From positions 1 through 55,499 of the forward strand of contig JAPPGH010000059.1 of the NCBI GenBank assembly GCA_026914155.1: a stretch of DNA of 55,499 nt. The letters are read 5' to 3'. A program made the position numbers and the translations under genes. The notes under the pieces are model-generated. The model did no database searches and was not told where the DNA came from. It worked only from the letters and a program-made list of their open reading frames with translations. Below are positions 23,667 through 32,209 of this stretch, one piece after another (positions within the stretch are counted from its first letter, which is position 1; the number at the start of each line of letters is the position of its first letter). Origin of the DNA: Candidatus Palauibacter rhopaloidicola. GTDB taxonomy: Bacteria > Gemmatimonadota > Gemmatimonadetes > Palauibacterales > Palauibacteraceae.

Positions 23667-24953
23667 TCAGCGCGTGTAGCAGGGGGTGGCGTTGGCGGCG
23701 GCCCACGGATGAACGATCCGGAGGGCGAGCCCGCCGGCGCCGTCGTCCTGCCACTGGACCTGCAACCCCTTGAGCGCTCGCTGGGCCCCGGCCTCCGCGT
23801 CGCCGACGGGGGAGACCTCGTACGGACCCGCGATGGTCCCGGTCCGGGCCGAGAACAGGAAGTCGCGGAGCGCGCCGCGGTTGGGTCCGCCCGGCCCGGA
23901 GAGCGTCTGGTCGAGTCCTTCGGCCATGAGTTCCACGGCCGCGAAGCCGCCCGCCGCGTGGTAGCCCGGTGTCGTGCCGTGCGCCGCCTGGTAGCGGCTG
24001 ACGAAGGTGGCGTTGTCCGCGATGAACCCGGACGTCTCGAGGGCCGGGTGCCAGGGCGAGTTGCCGGCGACGCACCGCGCGGCCTGCCCTACGTCCTCGA
24101 CGAAGTGCTGCTGACCCGGCCCGATGATCAGGCTCATGAGGACCGGCCTGTAGCCCACGACGGGCGCCGCAGTGGCGAAGCCGGCGGCGTCGGCCGTGTA
24201 GCCGCCGCCGATGAAGAGGTCCGCGCCGGCGTCCCGTGCCGCGGTGGCGATCGCTTCGTGGTCGGCGGCTCCCACCTCATAGGACTGGTCCAGCACGATC
24301 TCCAGTCCGTGGCGGCGGACCGCTTCGCGCACGCCCTCGACCACCGATGCCGGAAACGAACTGTTCTCGTACACGATCGCCGCGGTCCGGGCCCCGCCGA
24401 ACACGGCCACCTCGACGGAACCCTGCAGGTAGGCCGGTCCCGGTGTCAGCAACTGGACGCTCCATTGCCGCTGCCGCTCGGACCAGATCGAGGGCGCCGC
24501 CGCCATCGGCGCGACCATCGGCATGCCCGCGGCCTCGTTCACGGCGAGGACGGTCTCCGTGATCGGGCTGCTGTAGGGTCCCAGCAGGGCATGGACCGTG
24601 CCGGAGGCGATGAGTTCCGCGTACAGGCGCGCGCTCGCCTGCGCGTCGCTCCCGTCATCGCGAATCTCCAGCTGCACCGGCCGGCCGCGGATGCCGCCCT
24701 TCTCGTTGAGGATCTCAACGGCGAGACGATACCCGCGCACGACTTCGATCCCCTCCACGCCGTGCCGCCCGGTCTCCGAGATGGCCGCCGCCAACGTGAT
24801 CGGCGTCCCGTCCGAGCCCGGCTCCGGCCCCGTGGGGTCCGCCGGGTCGTCCACGCACCCGGCCGCGGCCAGGGCCAGTGTCAGGAAGCCTGCGGCCAGG
24901 CCGATCGTGCGACCGCCGCGATGTGCCCGATGTGTATCGCTCATGAGTCCCAT
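23667..24953 (-). CDS. Branched-chain amino acid-type ABC solute-binding lipoprotein
   Basis: 428 residues. The leader ends in LALAAAGC with the lipid-modified Cys at 33, followed by an acidic Pro-rich linker and a type I periplasmic-binding fold (LivK family): AAISETGRHGVEGIEVVRGYRLAVEILNE near the start, ALLGPYSSPITETVLAV and GYTADAAGFATAA further in. It would capture a small amide or amino-acid-like ligand in the periplasm. No permease or ATPase is adjacent. It lies at the end of the minus-strand run that starts with trpC, 32 nt after the VOC gene. The ATG at 24953 has GAGG upstream; an ATG three codons later is also possible. Confidence 0.85.
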   Translation of the reverse strand: MGLMSDTHRAHRGGRTIGLAAGFLTLALAAAGCVDDPADPTGPEPGSDGTPITLAAAISETGRHGVEGIEVVRGYRLAVEILNEKGGIRGRPVQLEIRDDGSDAQASARLYAELIASGTVHALLGPYSSPITETVLAVNEAAGMPMVAPMAAAPSIWSERQRQWSVQLLTPGPAYLQGSVEVAVFGGARTAAIVYENSSFPASVVEGVREAVRRHGLEIVLDQSYEVGAADHEAIATAARDAGADLFIGGGYTADAAGFATAAPVVGYRPVLMSLIIGPGQQHFVEDVGQAARCVAGNSPWHPALETSGFIADNATFVSRYQAAHGTTPGYHAAGGFAAVELMAEGLDQTLSGPGGPNRGALRDFLFSARTGTIAGPYEVSPVGDAEAGAQRALKGLQVQWQDDGAGGLALRIVHPWAAANATPCYTR

Positions 24954-24985
24954 GAATATCGCCTCGAAACTTGAAGACAGTTCTG

Positions 24986-25669
24986 CTAGCGCAGCTCCAC
25001 GTCGTCGCCGTCCAGGGTACGGATCCTCGCCACGAGCGCGGGCTCCGGCCCCTCGTCCACTTCGAGCGCCAGGTCCAGCGACTCGAGGGTGGATCGTACC
25101 GCGGCGGGGTCCGGGTGTTCGGCCCGGAACGAGATCAGCCGCCCGCCCGGCGGCGTCGCGCGGGCCGGGTGCGGCGTCGTTCCCCAGTCGATGAAGAAAG
25201 GTACGAGACCGTCGTGCAGGACGGACGTGAAGGCCGTGATCTCCCAGCTCAGTTCGCTGCCGTCGGGCCGGAGCCGGGAGCCGGGCCGCACCGGCCCCAG
25301 CGGCACGCCCCGGCTCGACCCCCGCGCGACGAGCGACTCGAGGTCGGTGCCGCGGGCCGCCCACGTGACGAGCCGGGGCTCGGCGAGTCCCTCGATCCCG
25401 AACGGGAGCGGCTCGTCGCGGGGCGGCGCTTCGGGATCCGGACCGAGGATCTCCAGATAGATGTCCCCCCCGAGCGAGAGGAGATGGTTCGCGGTGCCGA
25501 GGTTCTCGTGGCGGCCGCCGAACGCGGCTTCGACGCCGAGGCGCTCGGCCACCCACGCCACTCCTTCCTCGAGGTGGGCGGTCCCCAGCAGCAGATGGTC
25601 GAGATTCGGCGGAACGGCGGGGGCGCCCGGCGTACCGGGTGCGCCCTGCGGCGGTGTCGGCGGGAGCAT
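24986..25669 (-). CDS. VOC superfamily / glyoxalase-like domain protein
   Basis: 227 residues. The first betaalphabeta unit starts PNLDHLLLGTAHLEEGVAWVAERLGV, then FGGRHENLGTANHLLSLGGDIYLEILGPDP, giving His and Glu at metal-site-like positions. The second half (RLISFRAEHPDP to DGDDVELR) repeats the module less clearly, as in the glyoxalase-3-like group. The reaction is unknown. A proline/glycine-rich N-terminal stretch (residues 2-20) precedes the domain. It follows the probable selenoprotein gene by 11 nt on the same strand. Confidence 0.8.
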   Translation of the reverse strand: MLPPTPPQGAPGTPGAPAVPPNLDHLLLGTAHLEEGVAWVAERLGVEAAFGGRHENLGTANHLLSLGGDIYLEILGPDPEAPPRDEPLPFGIEGLAEPRLVTWAARGTDLESLVARGSSRGVPLGPVRPGSRLRPDGSELSWEITAFTSVLHDGLVPFFIDWGTTPHPARATPPGGRLISFRAEHPDPAAVRSTLESLDLALEVDEGPEPALVARIRTLDGDDVELR

Positions 25670-25680
25670 GGCCACTTCCG

Positions 25681-26226
25681 TCAGCCTCCCTCGTCTTCGA
25701 GTTCGACGCCGAGCCCGTCGGCGATCCGGTTCACGAATGCATAGTAGGCGGTGACCGCGCAGATATCGTGGATCGCACAATCATCGAAGCCGCGCGCCTT
25801 CAATCCGTCGACCGCGGCTCCGTGCTCGCCGCCCGGGTCGAGCGTCAGCCGCGCGGCGTAGTCGAGCATCGCCCGGTCGGCCTCTTCCAGTTCGGCCGCC
25901 GCATGGTCCGTTGCGAGGGCGGCGATGAGGCGTTCGTTCTCCTCGCTGGAACCGCCGGCGTTGGCCACCTCGAGCAGGCGACGGAGACCCTCTCCGTGAT
26001 GGACAATTCAGTAGCGGCAGGCGTTGAGGCCCGACACGACGACCGCGATCATCTCCCGCTGGATCCGGGTCAGCGGCCCCGGTCCGTACATGAGTTCGCG
26101 GTAGAGGTCGTAGTGGAGCCGGATGACGCGGCTGTGGACGCCGTGAATGCGGATGATGTTGTCGTCGTCCGCGACGCGGTCCTCCTCGGGGATCCCCGCC
26201 GGATCCGGATACTCGATGAAGGCCAC
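25681..26226 (-). CDS. AhpD-like peroxidase-related protein, probable selenoprotein (UGA = Sec73)
   Basis: One continuous frame of 181 residues interrupted only by a TGA at 26008-26010. Both sides belong to the AhpD/peroxidase-related family: residues 2-72 run from AFIEYPDPAGIPEEDR through LTRIQREMIAVVVSGLNACRY, and after the TGA comes IVHHGEGLRRLLEVANAGG and the conserved end AYYAFVNRIADGLGVELE. Homologues have CxYC-VHHG here, so the TGA replaces the second redox Cys of the CxxC pair, giving C70-R-Y-U73. A SECIS-like hairpin follows 10 nt later. AhpD-like selenoproteins are an established bacterial family. The start is GTG at 26226, two bases after the trpB stop. A plain nonsense mutation or base error (TGC to TGA) is the alternative; the hairpin argues against it. 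Automatic annotation would split or truncate this gene. Confidence 0.85.
25981..26010 (-). promoter_or_regulatory. UGA codon plus SECIS-like hairpin
   Basis: On the minus strand the TGA (26010-26008) is followed by ten bases and then ACGGAGAGGGTCTCCGT (25997-25981), a perfect 7-bp stem with an apical GGG, or a 6-bp stem with an AGGGU loop. Bacterial SECIS elements lie immediately 3' of the UGA and carry a GGU-type apical loop at about this distance. The stem is built from codons GGA, GGT and CGT, which are uncommon in this GC-rich sequence, as expected if RNA structure is selected. Confidence 0.75.
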
Positions 26227-26228
26227 GG

Positions 26229-27461
26229 TCAGCGCCCGCCCGAGCCGGGGTCGCCACCGGGTTCGCCACCCGCCGCCTGGATGCGGGCGACTTCCTCCAC
26301 GTCCTTGTCGCCCCGGCCGCTGAGGCAGATCACGGCGCGGCGTCCGGCCCAGCGTGCGGCTTCCCGCCGCAGGCCCGCCAGCGCGTGGGCGCTCTCGAGC
26401 GCGGGGATCAGCCCCTCCAGCCGGCACAGGTCCCCGAAGGCCGCGAGGGCTTCCTCATCCGTCACCGATTCGTAGCGGACCTGTCCCGTCTCCTTGAGCC
26501 ACGAGTGCTCCGGGCCGACGCCGGGGTAGTCGAGGCCGGCGGAGACGGAATGGGCGGGAATCACCTGCCCGTCCTCGTCCTGGAGCAGGTAGCTGTAGTT
26601 GCCGTGAAGCACCCCGGGCTCGCCCGCCGTGAGCGAGGCGGAGTGCCGGCCGGTTTCGACGCCGTGCCCCGCCGCCTCCACGCCGACGAGGGCGACGCGC
26701 GCCTCCGCCGCGACCTCGCGGTTGCGCTCGATGAAGGGGGTGAAGATGCCGATCGCGTTCGAGCCGCCGCCCACGCAGGCGAAGACGGCGTCCGGCTCCA
26801 CGCCGTGCGCGGCGAGTTGCCGAACCGTCTCGTCGCCGATGACGCGCTGGAAGTCGCGCACGAGCGCGGGATAGGGCGCGGGGCCGACGACCGACCCGAT
26901 GATGTAGTGCGTCGTGTCCACGTTCGTGACCCAGTCGCGGATCGCTTCGTTCGTCGCGTCCTTGAGCGTCCGGCTCCCGCTCGACACGGGGATGACTTCG
27001 GCCCCCAGCATTTCCATGCGCTCGACGTTGAGCGCCTGCCGGCGCATGTCCTCCTCGCCCATGTAGACGGCGCACTCGAAGTCGAGCGCCGCGCAGGCGG
27101 TGGCCGTCGCCACGCCGTGCTGGCCCGCGCCGGTCTCCGCGATGATCCGGGCCTTGTTCATGCGCTTCGCGAGCAGCGCCTGGCCGATCGTGTTGTTGAT
27201 CTTGTGGGCGCCCGTGTGGTTGAGGTCCTCACGCTTCAGCCACAGGTCGAGGCCCAGATCCGCCCCCAGGCGCGGCGCCCGGTAGAGCGGCGTGGGCCGT
27301 CCCACGTAGTGCGCGAGGCTCGCCTCGAGGGCCTCCAGGAAGGAGGGATCGTCGCGGGCCTCGGCCCAGGCCGCGGTGAGCTCGTCGAGCGCCGGGATCA
27401 GCGTCTCGGGCACGAACTGCCCGCCGAAGTCGCCGAACCAGCCGGGGGCTGGGCTGCTCAT
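26229..27461 (-). CDS. trpB: Tryptophan synthase beta chain
   Basis: 410 residues. The PLP enzyme condenses indole and serine. Lys87 in HTGAHKINN binds the cofactor (same number as in Salmonella), GGGSNAIG holds the phosphate, and [12 protein letters not shown] is present. Start [13 protein letters not shown] is typical. The C-terminus has an extra Gly-rich tail after [11 protein letters not shown]. The ATG overlaps the trpF stop (ATGA). The partner trpA is far away at 11842-12645. Confidence 0.97.
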   Translation of the reverse strand: MSSPAPGWFGDFGGQFVPETLIPALDELTAAWAEARDDPSFLEALEASLAHYVGRPTPLYRAPRLGADLGLDLWLKREDLNHTGAHKINNTIGQALLAKRMNKARIIAETGAGQHGVATATACAALDFECAVYMGEEDMRRQALNVERMEMLGAEVIPVSSGSRTLKDATNEAIRDWVTNVDTTHYIIGSVVGPAPYPALVRDFQRVIGDETVRQLAAHGVEPDAVFACVGGGSNAIGIFTPFIERNREVAAEARVALVGVEAAGHGVETGRHSASLTAGEPGVLHGNYSYLLQDEDGQVIPAHSVSAGLDYPGVGPEHSWLKETGQVRYESVTDEEALAAFGDLCRLEGLIPALESAHALAGLRREAARWAGRRAVICLSGRGDKDVEEVARIQAAGGEPGGDPGSGGR

Positions 27462-28087
27462 TTGGCGGCCGCCAGGAATTCGAGGATCAGGTCGATCGAC
27501 TTCTCACCCCGGGCCCGCTCGACGCCCGAGGAAACGTCGACGATGTCGGGACGCACCTCGCGGATCGCACGCGCCACGTTGTCCGCGTTCAGCCCACCCG
27601 CGAGGGCGAGCCCGCACCCGTCCCGCTCCAGCCCCGCCAGCCACTCGTACGGGAAGGCGGTCCCGGTGCCTCCGGGTCCGCGCGGCGAGAAGCCCTCCAG
27701 GAGGATCGCGTCCGCGGCCTCCCGGTACTCGTCCCACCCTTCGACCAGCGCGTCGCTCGACGTGGGCCGGAGACCCTTCCAGACATTCAGCCCTTCGTCA
27801 CGCAGGCGGTCGCAGAGGTCGGGCGGCTCGGCGCCGGCGAGCTGGGCGACGTGGAACCCCGCGATGTCCCGTTTCACGAGGATCTCCGCCGGGCCCGCGT
27901 CCACGAACACGCCCACGGCGCGCGTGCCACCCTCGAGCGCCTCCACGACCCCGGCGGCTTCCCCGGCCGTGACTTCCCTCACCCGGCCGGCGAACACGAC
28001 GCCCACGTAGTCCGCTCCGGCGCGAGACGTCGCGGCGGCGTGCCGCGGCTCCCGGAGACCGCAGATCTTCACCCTGGCGCGGGTCAC
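27458..28087 (-). CDS. trpF: Phosphoribosylanthranilate isomerase
   Basis: 209 residues from a GTG that overlaps the trpC stop as GTGA; the longer open frame is a shadow of trpC. It catalyses the Amadori rearrangement of phosphoribosylanthranilate. Markers: VKICGLRE at the start (catalytic Cys), [24 protein letters not shown], and [10 protein letters not shown] with VDVSSGVE at the end. The stop overlaps the trpB start. Confidence 0.95.
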   Translation of the reverse strand: MTRARVKICGLREPRHAAATSRAGADYVGVVFAGRVREVTAGEAAGVVEALEGGTRAVGVFVDAGPAEILVKRDIAGFHVAQLAGAEPPDLCDRLRDEGLNVWKGLRPTSSDALVEGWDEYREAADAILLEGFSPRGPGGTGTAFPYEWLAGLERDGCGLALAGGLNADNVARAIREVRPDIVDVSSGVERARGEKSIDLILEFLAAAK

Positions 28088-28935
28088 GGCGCGCCGTCGC
28101 CGTCCATCGAGGCCTCGGCGCCCGCCGCCTGCATCCGGCCGCTCCGGGGCCGCTGCGGGTGGCCGACGAGCGCCTCGACGCCCGCCGCCGGGTCGCCCGC
28201 CATCAGCCAGCCGCCGACCAGCACCGCGTCCGCCCCCGCGGCACCCGCTGCCGCCGCGTCCTCCGCGGACCGGATCCCGCTCTCCGCCACGGCCACGACA
28301 TCGGCCGGAAGCGTCTCGATCAGGCTCAACGAGCACTCGATATCGACCTCGAAGGTCGCGAGATCCCGCGCGTTCACGCCGACGATGCGGGCCCCGGCCT
28401 CCAGTGCCCGCATCACCTCCTCCTCGTCGTGCGCCTCCACGAGCGCCGCGAGGCCGAGCTCGCCCGCGATTTCGAGCAGTTCCCGCAACCGGGCATCGCC
28501 GAGCGCGCGCACGATGAGCAGGACCGCATCCGCGCCCGCCGCCCGCGCCTCGTACAACTGGACGGGATCCAGCGTGAAGTCCTTGCGGAGGACCGGGACC
28601 CCGACGGCGTCCTTCGCGGACCTCAGGTCGTCCAGCGAGCCGCCGAAGTAGCGCTCGTCCGTGAGCACCGAAATCGCGGCCGCCCCCGCGGAGGCGTACA
28701 CGCTCGCCACGCCCGCCGCCTGGGCGTACGGGTTGATGTCGCCGGCGGAGGGAGAACGGCGTTTGAACTCCGCGACGACGGAGACTTCCCCGGGACGGCG
28801 CAGAGCTGCCTCGAAACCGCGCGGGGGCGGGGCTTCACTGGCCTGCCCGCGAATCGCGCTCCGGAACAGCCGGAGCCGCGCGACCTCTTCCCGCTTCGCC
28901 GCGAGGATCTCTTCGAGAATCGTGTCGTGTGCCAT
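28084..28935 (-). CDS. trpC: Indole-3-glycerol phosphate synthase
   Basis: 283 residues beginning MAHDTILEEILAAKREEVARL, the usual family N-terminus; an ATG 12 codons upstream lacks similarity. The (beta/alpha)8 markers are present: VVAEFKRRSPSAGDI, ISVLTDERYFGG, VLRKDFTLDPVQLYEARAAG, IVGVNARDL and VAESGIRS, including the catalytic Lys and Glu residues. A C-terminal tail of about 35 residues extends beyond the domain. It is the first gene of trpC-trpF-trpB and divergent from lexA. Confidence 0.96.
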   Translation of the reverse strand: MAHDTILEEILAAKREEVARLRLFRSAIRGQASEAPPPRGFEAALRRPGEVSVVAEFKRRSPSAGDINPYAQAAGVASVYASAGAAAISVLTDERYFGGSLDDLRSAKDAVGVPVLRKDFTLDPVQLYEARAAGADAVLLIVRALGDARLRELLEIAGELGLAALVEAHDEEEVMRALEAGARIVGVNARDLATFEVDIECSLSLIETLPADVVAVAESGIRSAEDAAAAGAAGADAVLVGGWLMAGDPAAGVEALVGHPQRPRSGRMQAAGAEASMDGDGAP

Positions 28936-29014
28936 GGGCGCCAAGCTGCGACCGCCGCTATCCCGCCGCAAAACGTCGGCGGCCGCGCCGGTTCGCGTGG
29001 AAGGTTGCGCTTCG

Positions 29015-29034
29015 GTTCATGTTCGGGTATGTTC
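29015..29034 (+). promoter_or_regulatory. GTTC direct repeats upstream of lexA, candidate SOS box
   Basis: GTTC occurs at 29015, 29021 and 29031. The last two give GTTC-N6-GTTC within two near-identical ATGTTCGG units. Alphaproteobacterial LexA binds GTTC-N7-GTTC, and Gram-positive LexA binds GAAC-N4-GTTC, so this is a plausible variant site for autoregulation, 72 nt before lexA and in the trpC-lexA divergent region. Confidence 0.4.
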
Positions 29035-29105
29035 GGTAATCCTTCGGCCCGCCGCAAGCGTCCGGGGCGGGCACGGTGCGGAAGCTGCGAGCGGAGCGAA
29101 AAACG

Positions 29106-29714
29106 ATGGCGCTTACGAAGCGACAGCGCGAGATGCTGGATTTCCTCGAGGGCTTCATTCGGTTCCGCGGGTATTCCCCGAGCTTCGAGGAGATCGCGGA
29201 GGAGTTCGGCTACCGCTCGCTCGCGACGGTGCACGAGCATCTCCAGAACCTGCAGGCGAAGGGGTATATACGAAAGAACTACAATGAAAGTCGGTCGGTC
29301 GAACTGGTGGAAGGAAAACTCCAGGTCGCCGCGGTCGAACTGCCGCTGTACGGCAACGTGGCGGCGGGCCAGCCGATAGAAGTGATCCAGGAGCAGGAGA
29401 CGGTCTCCGTCCCCGAAGACATGATCGCGGGTTCCCTGAGCGAACACTATGTGCTCCGGGTGCGCGGCGACTCGATGATCGACGAACAGATCCGCGACGG
29501 CGACTATGTCATCGTCCAATCGCGCGAGACGGCGCACAACGGCGAAATGGTGATCGCCCTCGTCGATGGCGAGAACGCCACCATGAAGAAGATCTACCTG
29601 GAGCAGGGCCGGATTCGGCTCCAACCCGCGAACCCGGCGCTCGCGCCGATCTACCTGAACCCATCGCAGGTCACGGTCCAGGGCGTCGTGATCGGAGTGA
29701 TCCGGCGCTACTGA
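29106..29714 (+). CDS. lexA: LexA SOS repressor
   Basis: 202 residues. An N-terminal winged helix (LTKRQREMLDFLEGFI, GYSPSFEEIAEEFGYRS, ATVHEHLQNLQAKGYI) precedes the self-cleaving S24 domain. The scissile Ala87-Gly88 is in GNVAAGQPIEV, the nucleophile Ser123 in RGDSMIDEQI and the base Lys161 in ATMKKIYLE. All parts for RecA-stimulated autoproteolysis are therefore present. The ATG at 29106 matches the family start; an in-frame ATG ten codons earlier adds only basic residues. Candidate binding sites are at 29015-29034. Confidence 0.96.
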   Translation: MALTKRQREMLDFLEGFIRFRGYSPSFEEIAEEFGYRSLATVHEHLQNLQAKGYIRKNYNESRSVELVEGKLQVAAVELPLYGNVAAGQPIEVIQEQETVSVPEDMIAGSLSEHYVLRVRGDSMIDEQIRDGDYVIVQSRETAHNGEMVIALVDGENATMKKIYLEQGRIRLQPANPALAPIYLNPSQVTVQGVVIGVIRRY

Positions 29715-29846
29715 AGACGGAGAAGAAGCCTCACCGCAGTTGACGGAGGACCGCTCTCGACTCCCCGAGAGTACCCGTCCCGACGGCCACCCACCTCCCA
29801 CAAAAAACCGTCGGGGCGGAGGTTCCCGTCTCCGGAATCAACAAGC

Positions 29847-30998
29847 CTATTTGGTCCAGATCACGACGGCGCCGCAACGGGCGTCATAGCCGGAGAATTC
29901 CGCCGGGAGCGCGGCCGCTCCCGTGTACACCTCGAGGCCCGCGATCTCCCCCGGGAGGACGTAATCGTTGATCGTCTCATTCTCGTTCGTCATGCGGCTC
30001 ATTCGCAGGATCGCAAGGGGCACCTCCTCGGCGGCCCACCGCTCGTCGCTTCCTTGAATTACCAGGTTGCCATCGACGAAGATGTTCAGTTTGCAACCCT
30101 GGTTGGTGAAGCCCGCCGAGGCTCTCGTGCCGTACAAGTGGCAGCCGTGGGCCTGGACCCCGCAGTTGCCCAGCCGTACGCCGGGCACGTCCGCGATCAT
30201 GTGCGAAATGCGAAGCGGGTTGCGGCGTTCGATGTCCTCGACGGTAAAGAACTCGCCGCCACCCGTGAGTTCCCCCCAGTCCCTGCGTTCGTAGAACCCC
30301 GAAACCTCCAGACGCCGGGACCTCGTCGCCACTGCGACGAGCGGGGCCAGGACCACCGGGTCCGGAGACAGGCCGATCATGGCCTCGGTCGTGACGCCCC
30401 GCGCGACCGCCACCCGATGGACCAGAGGCGCGTAGCCGAGATGCCGCACCGAAAGCTCGTGTTCACCCACCGGCAGCCCGCTGAGCACGAAATATCCGCG
30501 GCGGTTGCTCTGAGCCGCCTCCGCCCGACCCGGGACGGACACCGCGGCCGCAGCCACAGGCCGGTCGTTCCGCGCATCCCGAACCTGCCCGATGACCCGC
30601 CCCGTGGCCATGGTCCCGAACAGCAGGCGGAGTTGGACGGCAACTGCCGCTCCGGGTTCCACGGTCACGGCCATCTCCTCGCTCGACGCGTCGCCGAACT
30701 CGGCCCACACGACGGCCTGTCGCGTGTTCGGCGGAACGCAGAGTACGAGCCGTCCGTCGGGGCCCACCGGCTCCCGCACCGGTCGCCGTTCCGCATCCGT
30801 CCAGCGCAGCGCCAGCGTCGCGCCCGGGATCGGAACCAGCCCCGAATCGTCGAGCACCTCAACCGCGAGCGACCCTCGGCCGGCGCAACCATCCTCCTGC
30901 AACGCGGCGAGGGATTCAACACCCCCTACAACCAGGATCGCCGGGAGCCACACAGCCAACGATGCCGCCCGCGCGATCTGGCCAAAGTCGTTGCACAT
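29847..30998 (-). CDS. Carboxypeptidase-regulatory plus TonB-plug domain protein, no barrel
   Basis: 383 residues with a signal sequence (LAVWLPAILVVGGVESLAAL, to about 35). Residues about 40-110 form an Ig-like domain. A carboxypeptidase-regulatory-like domain follows (VIGQVRDARNDRPVAAAAVSV, then GYFVLSGLPVGEHELSVRHLGYAP). From about 250 a TonB-plug-like segment follows (DIERRNPLRISHMIADVPGVRL, ILRMSR, PGEIAGLEVYTG, CGAVVIWTK). The chain ends there, with none of the beta-barrel of a TonB-dependent receptor. Such plug-only proteins recur in lineages rich in these receptors; their job is unknown. GGAGG just before the ATG at 30998 decides the start. Confidence 0.8.
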   Translation of the reverse strand: MCNDFGQIARAASLAVWLPAILVVGGVESLAALQEDGCAGRGSLAVEVLDDSGLVPIPGATLALRWTDAERRPVREPVGPDGRLVLCVPPNTRQAVVWAEFGDASSEEMAVTVEPGAAVAVQLRLLFGTMATGRVIGQVRDARNDRPVAAAAVSVPGRAEAAQSNRRGYFVLSGLPVGEHELSVRHLGYAPLVHRVAVARGVTTEAMIGLSPDPVVLAPLVAVATRSRRLEVSGFYERRDWGELTGGGEFFTVEDIERRNPLRISHMIADVPGVRLGNCGVQAHGCHLYGTRASAGFTNQGCKLNIFVDGNLVIQGSDERWAAEEVPLAILRMSRMTNENETINDYVLPGEIAGLEVYTGAAALPAEFSGYDARCGAVVIWTK

Positions 30999-31110
30999 CC
31001 GGCCCTCCGTTTCCGACGCAGACCTGTGAACCCGCATTCAAGTCAACTACGCGGAACCGACCGCCATCCCACAATCGCCGGTAGGCCCAACACGTTCACG
31101 GAACCCGCCG

Positions 31111-31911
31111 CTACAACACGTCCTGGCCCAGAAGCGGCCTTACGTACTCCTCGACGAATGCCGAAAGCAGCCGGTCGGGAGTAATGCGCTCAAGATCCGC
31201 GAGCGAGCGCCCCGGCCACGTGTGCGCTTTCCGGTTCAGCGTACGGCGGGGAAACCCGAGACGGCCGCCCGCATTCGTCCAACTGGACCCCGACAGACGA
31301 AGCTGATGGGCCCTGAGGATAACGAGCGCACTCAGGAACCGGCAGAGCGTTGCCCCGCCGTCGACGCGGGCCGTGAACTCGTGGGAGAGCGTGACCGGAG
31401 AACTGCCCATGGCGGCGGCCAGCGCTCCGACGCTCGGAACCGGGTCGCTCCCCGCTCGCCGCAAGCCGTGGACCAGGGCGCGGCGAAGAGCCGGAGGCAG
31501 TGCGGAGCGGCGGACCCTTTCGGCCAACTGCTCCAACGCCGTGGTCTCGCAGGCGGCCTCGATGCGGGAGCGAAGCCGAGCGGCGGGGTCATCGAACCAG
31601 ACCAGGGCGGAGCAGCGCGTGGAGGCCAGCAGCTTCGCGGCCTTTGCGTCACGGTCCGTGACGAGAATGACGGGCACCCACGGGAGCTCCCGCTCGAGTC
31701 GAGTGAGGAGGCCGATCCTCTCGTGCAGAAAACGTGTGTGGCAACCGACGACGACGCAGTCGAGGCGGCCGTGGTCGCGGTCGAGACGGCTGTGGTCGCA
31801 GCCGAGGTCCGTCGCGAGTTCCTCGGCGTTCTCCACGACCTGAACGTCGCCGTGGACCGCCCGCCTTATCCTGTCCGCGTCACGAGGCGTATCCGCGAAG
31901 ACCTGGATCAT
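31111..31911 (-). CDS. Regulator with receiver-like N-terminus and AraC-like helix-turn-helix
   Basis: 266 residues. Residues about 1-115 resemble a degenerate receiver or P-loop-less sensor domain (VVVGCH, LERELPWVPVILVTDRDAKAAKLLAS, VWFDDP); the phospho-acceptor Asp is not clearly conserved. The C-terminal part (about 150-255) fits a diverged AraC-type DNA-binding domain: VGALAAAMGSSPVTLSHEF as the first helix-turn-helix and SWTNAGGRLGFPRRTLNR as the second. The target genes are unknown. It lies convergent to nothing obvious, and upstream is the repeat-rich spacer 31912-32502. Confidence 0.65.
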   Translation of the reverse strand: MIQVFADTPRDADRIRRAVHGDVQVVENAEELATDLGCDHSRLDRDHGRLDCVVVGCHTRFLHERIGLLTRLERELPWVPVILVTDRDAKAAKLLASTRCSALVWFDDPAARLRSRIEAACETTALEQLAERVRRSALPPALRRALVHGLRRAGSDPVPSVGALAAAMGSSPVTLSHEFTARVDGGATLCRFLSALVILRAHQLRLSGSSWTNAGGRLGFPRRTLNRKAHTWPGRSLADLERITPDRLLSAFVEEYVRPLLGQDVL

Positions 31912-32132
31912 TCTTGGGCGCCTCCTCCCCGTGCCGTTCCCACTTCATGCCGCCGACTACCCGCTGGACCCGTTCGGAGTTCCGCTGCCCGCGGTGGATC
32001 GCCAAGCTGCGGCAAGGCCCGGCAAAGGCTGGAAGCGAGAGCCGCCGCCCCGCCGGTTTGAAGGTGGGAGGTGGGTGGCCGTCGAGACGGCGACTCTCGC
32101 TGCCTTCAAAGATGGGGACCGTCCAGCGGCCG

Positions 32133-32198
32133 GGAAGGGACAAAATCCGCCAATGTGGGACGATATTTGCCAAAAGCGGACGAAATCAGCCTGTGACC
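32133..32198. repeat. 66-bp repeat with a 20-bp GGGAC ladder, copy 1
   Basis: It matches 32389-32454 at 55 of 66 positions without gaps. Inside, GGGAC-type motifs begin at 32137, 32157 and 32177 (the last as CGGAC), exactly 20 bp apart, each followed by an A/T-rich tetrad (AAAAT, GATAT, GAAAT). Such iterated 20-bp motifs resemble transposon-end binding-site arrays (IS21, Tn7-like) or a regulator ladder. Confidence 0.7.
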
Positions 32199-32209
32199 TC
32201 GCCCGGTCC

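Noticed and set aside
26008..26427. Reading the TGA as the true end of an AhpD fragment with a separate gene at 25681-25968
   Set aside because: The downstream piece is in the same frame, continues the family alignment without loss and has no ribosome site of its own.
29778..29818. Inverted repeat CCCGACGG / CCGTCGGG downstream of lexA as a terminator
   Set aside because: The A6/T6 run lies in the 20-nt loop next to one arm rather than after the hairpin, so it does not fit a rho-independent terminator on either strand.
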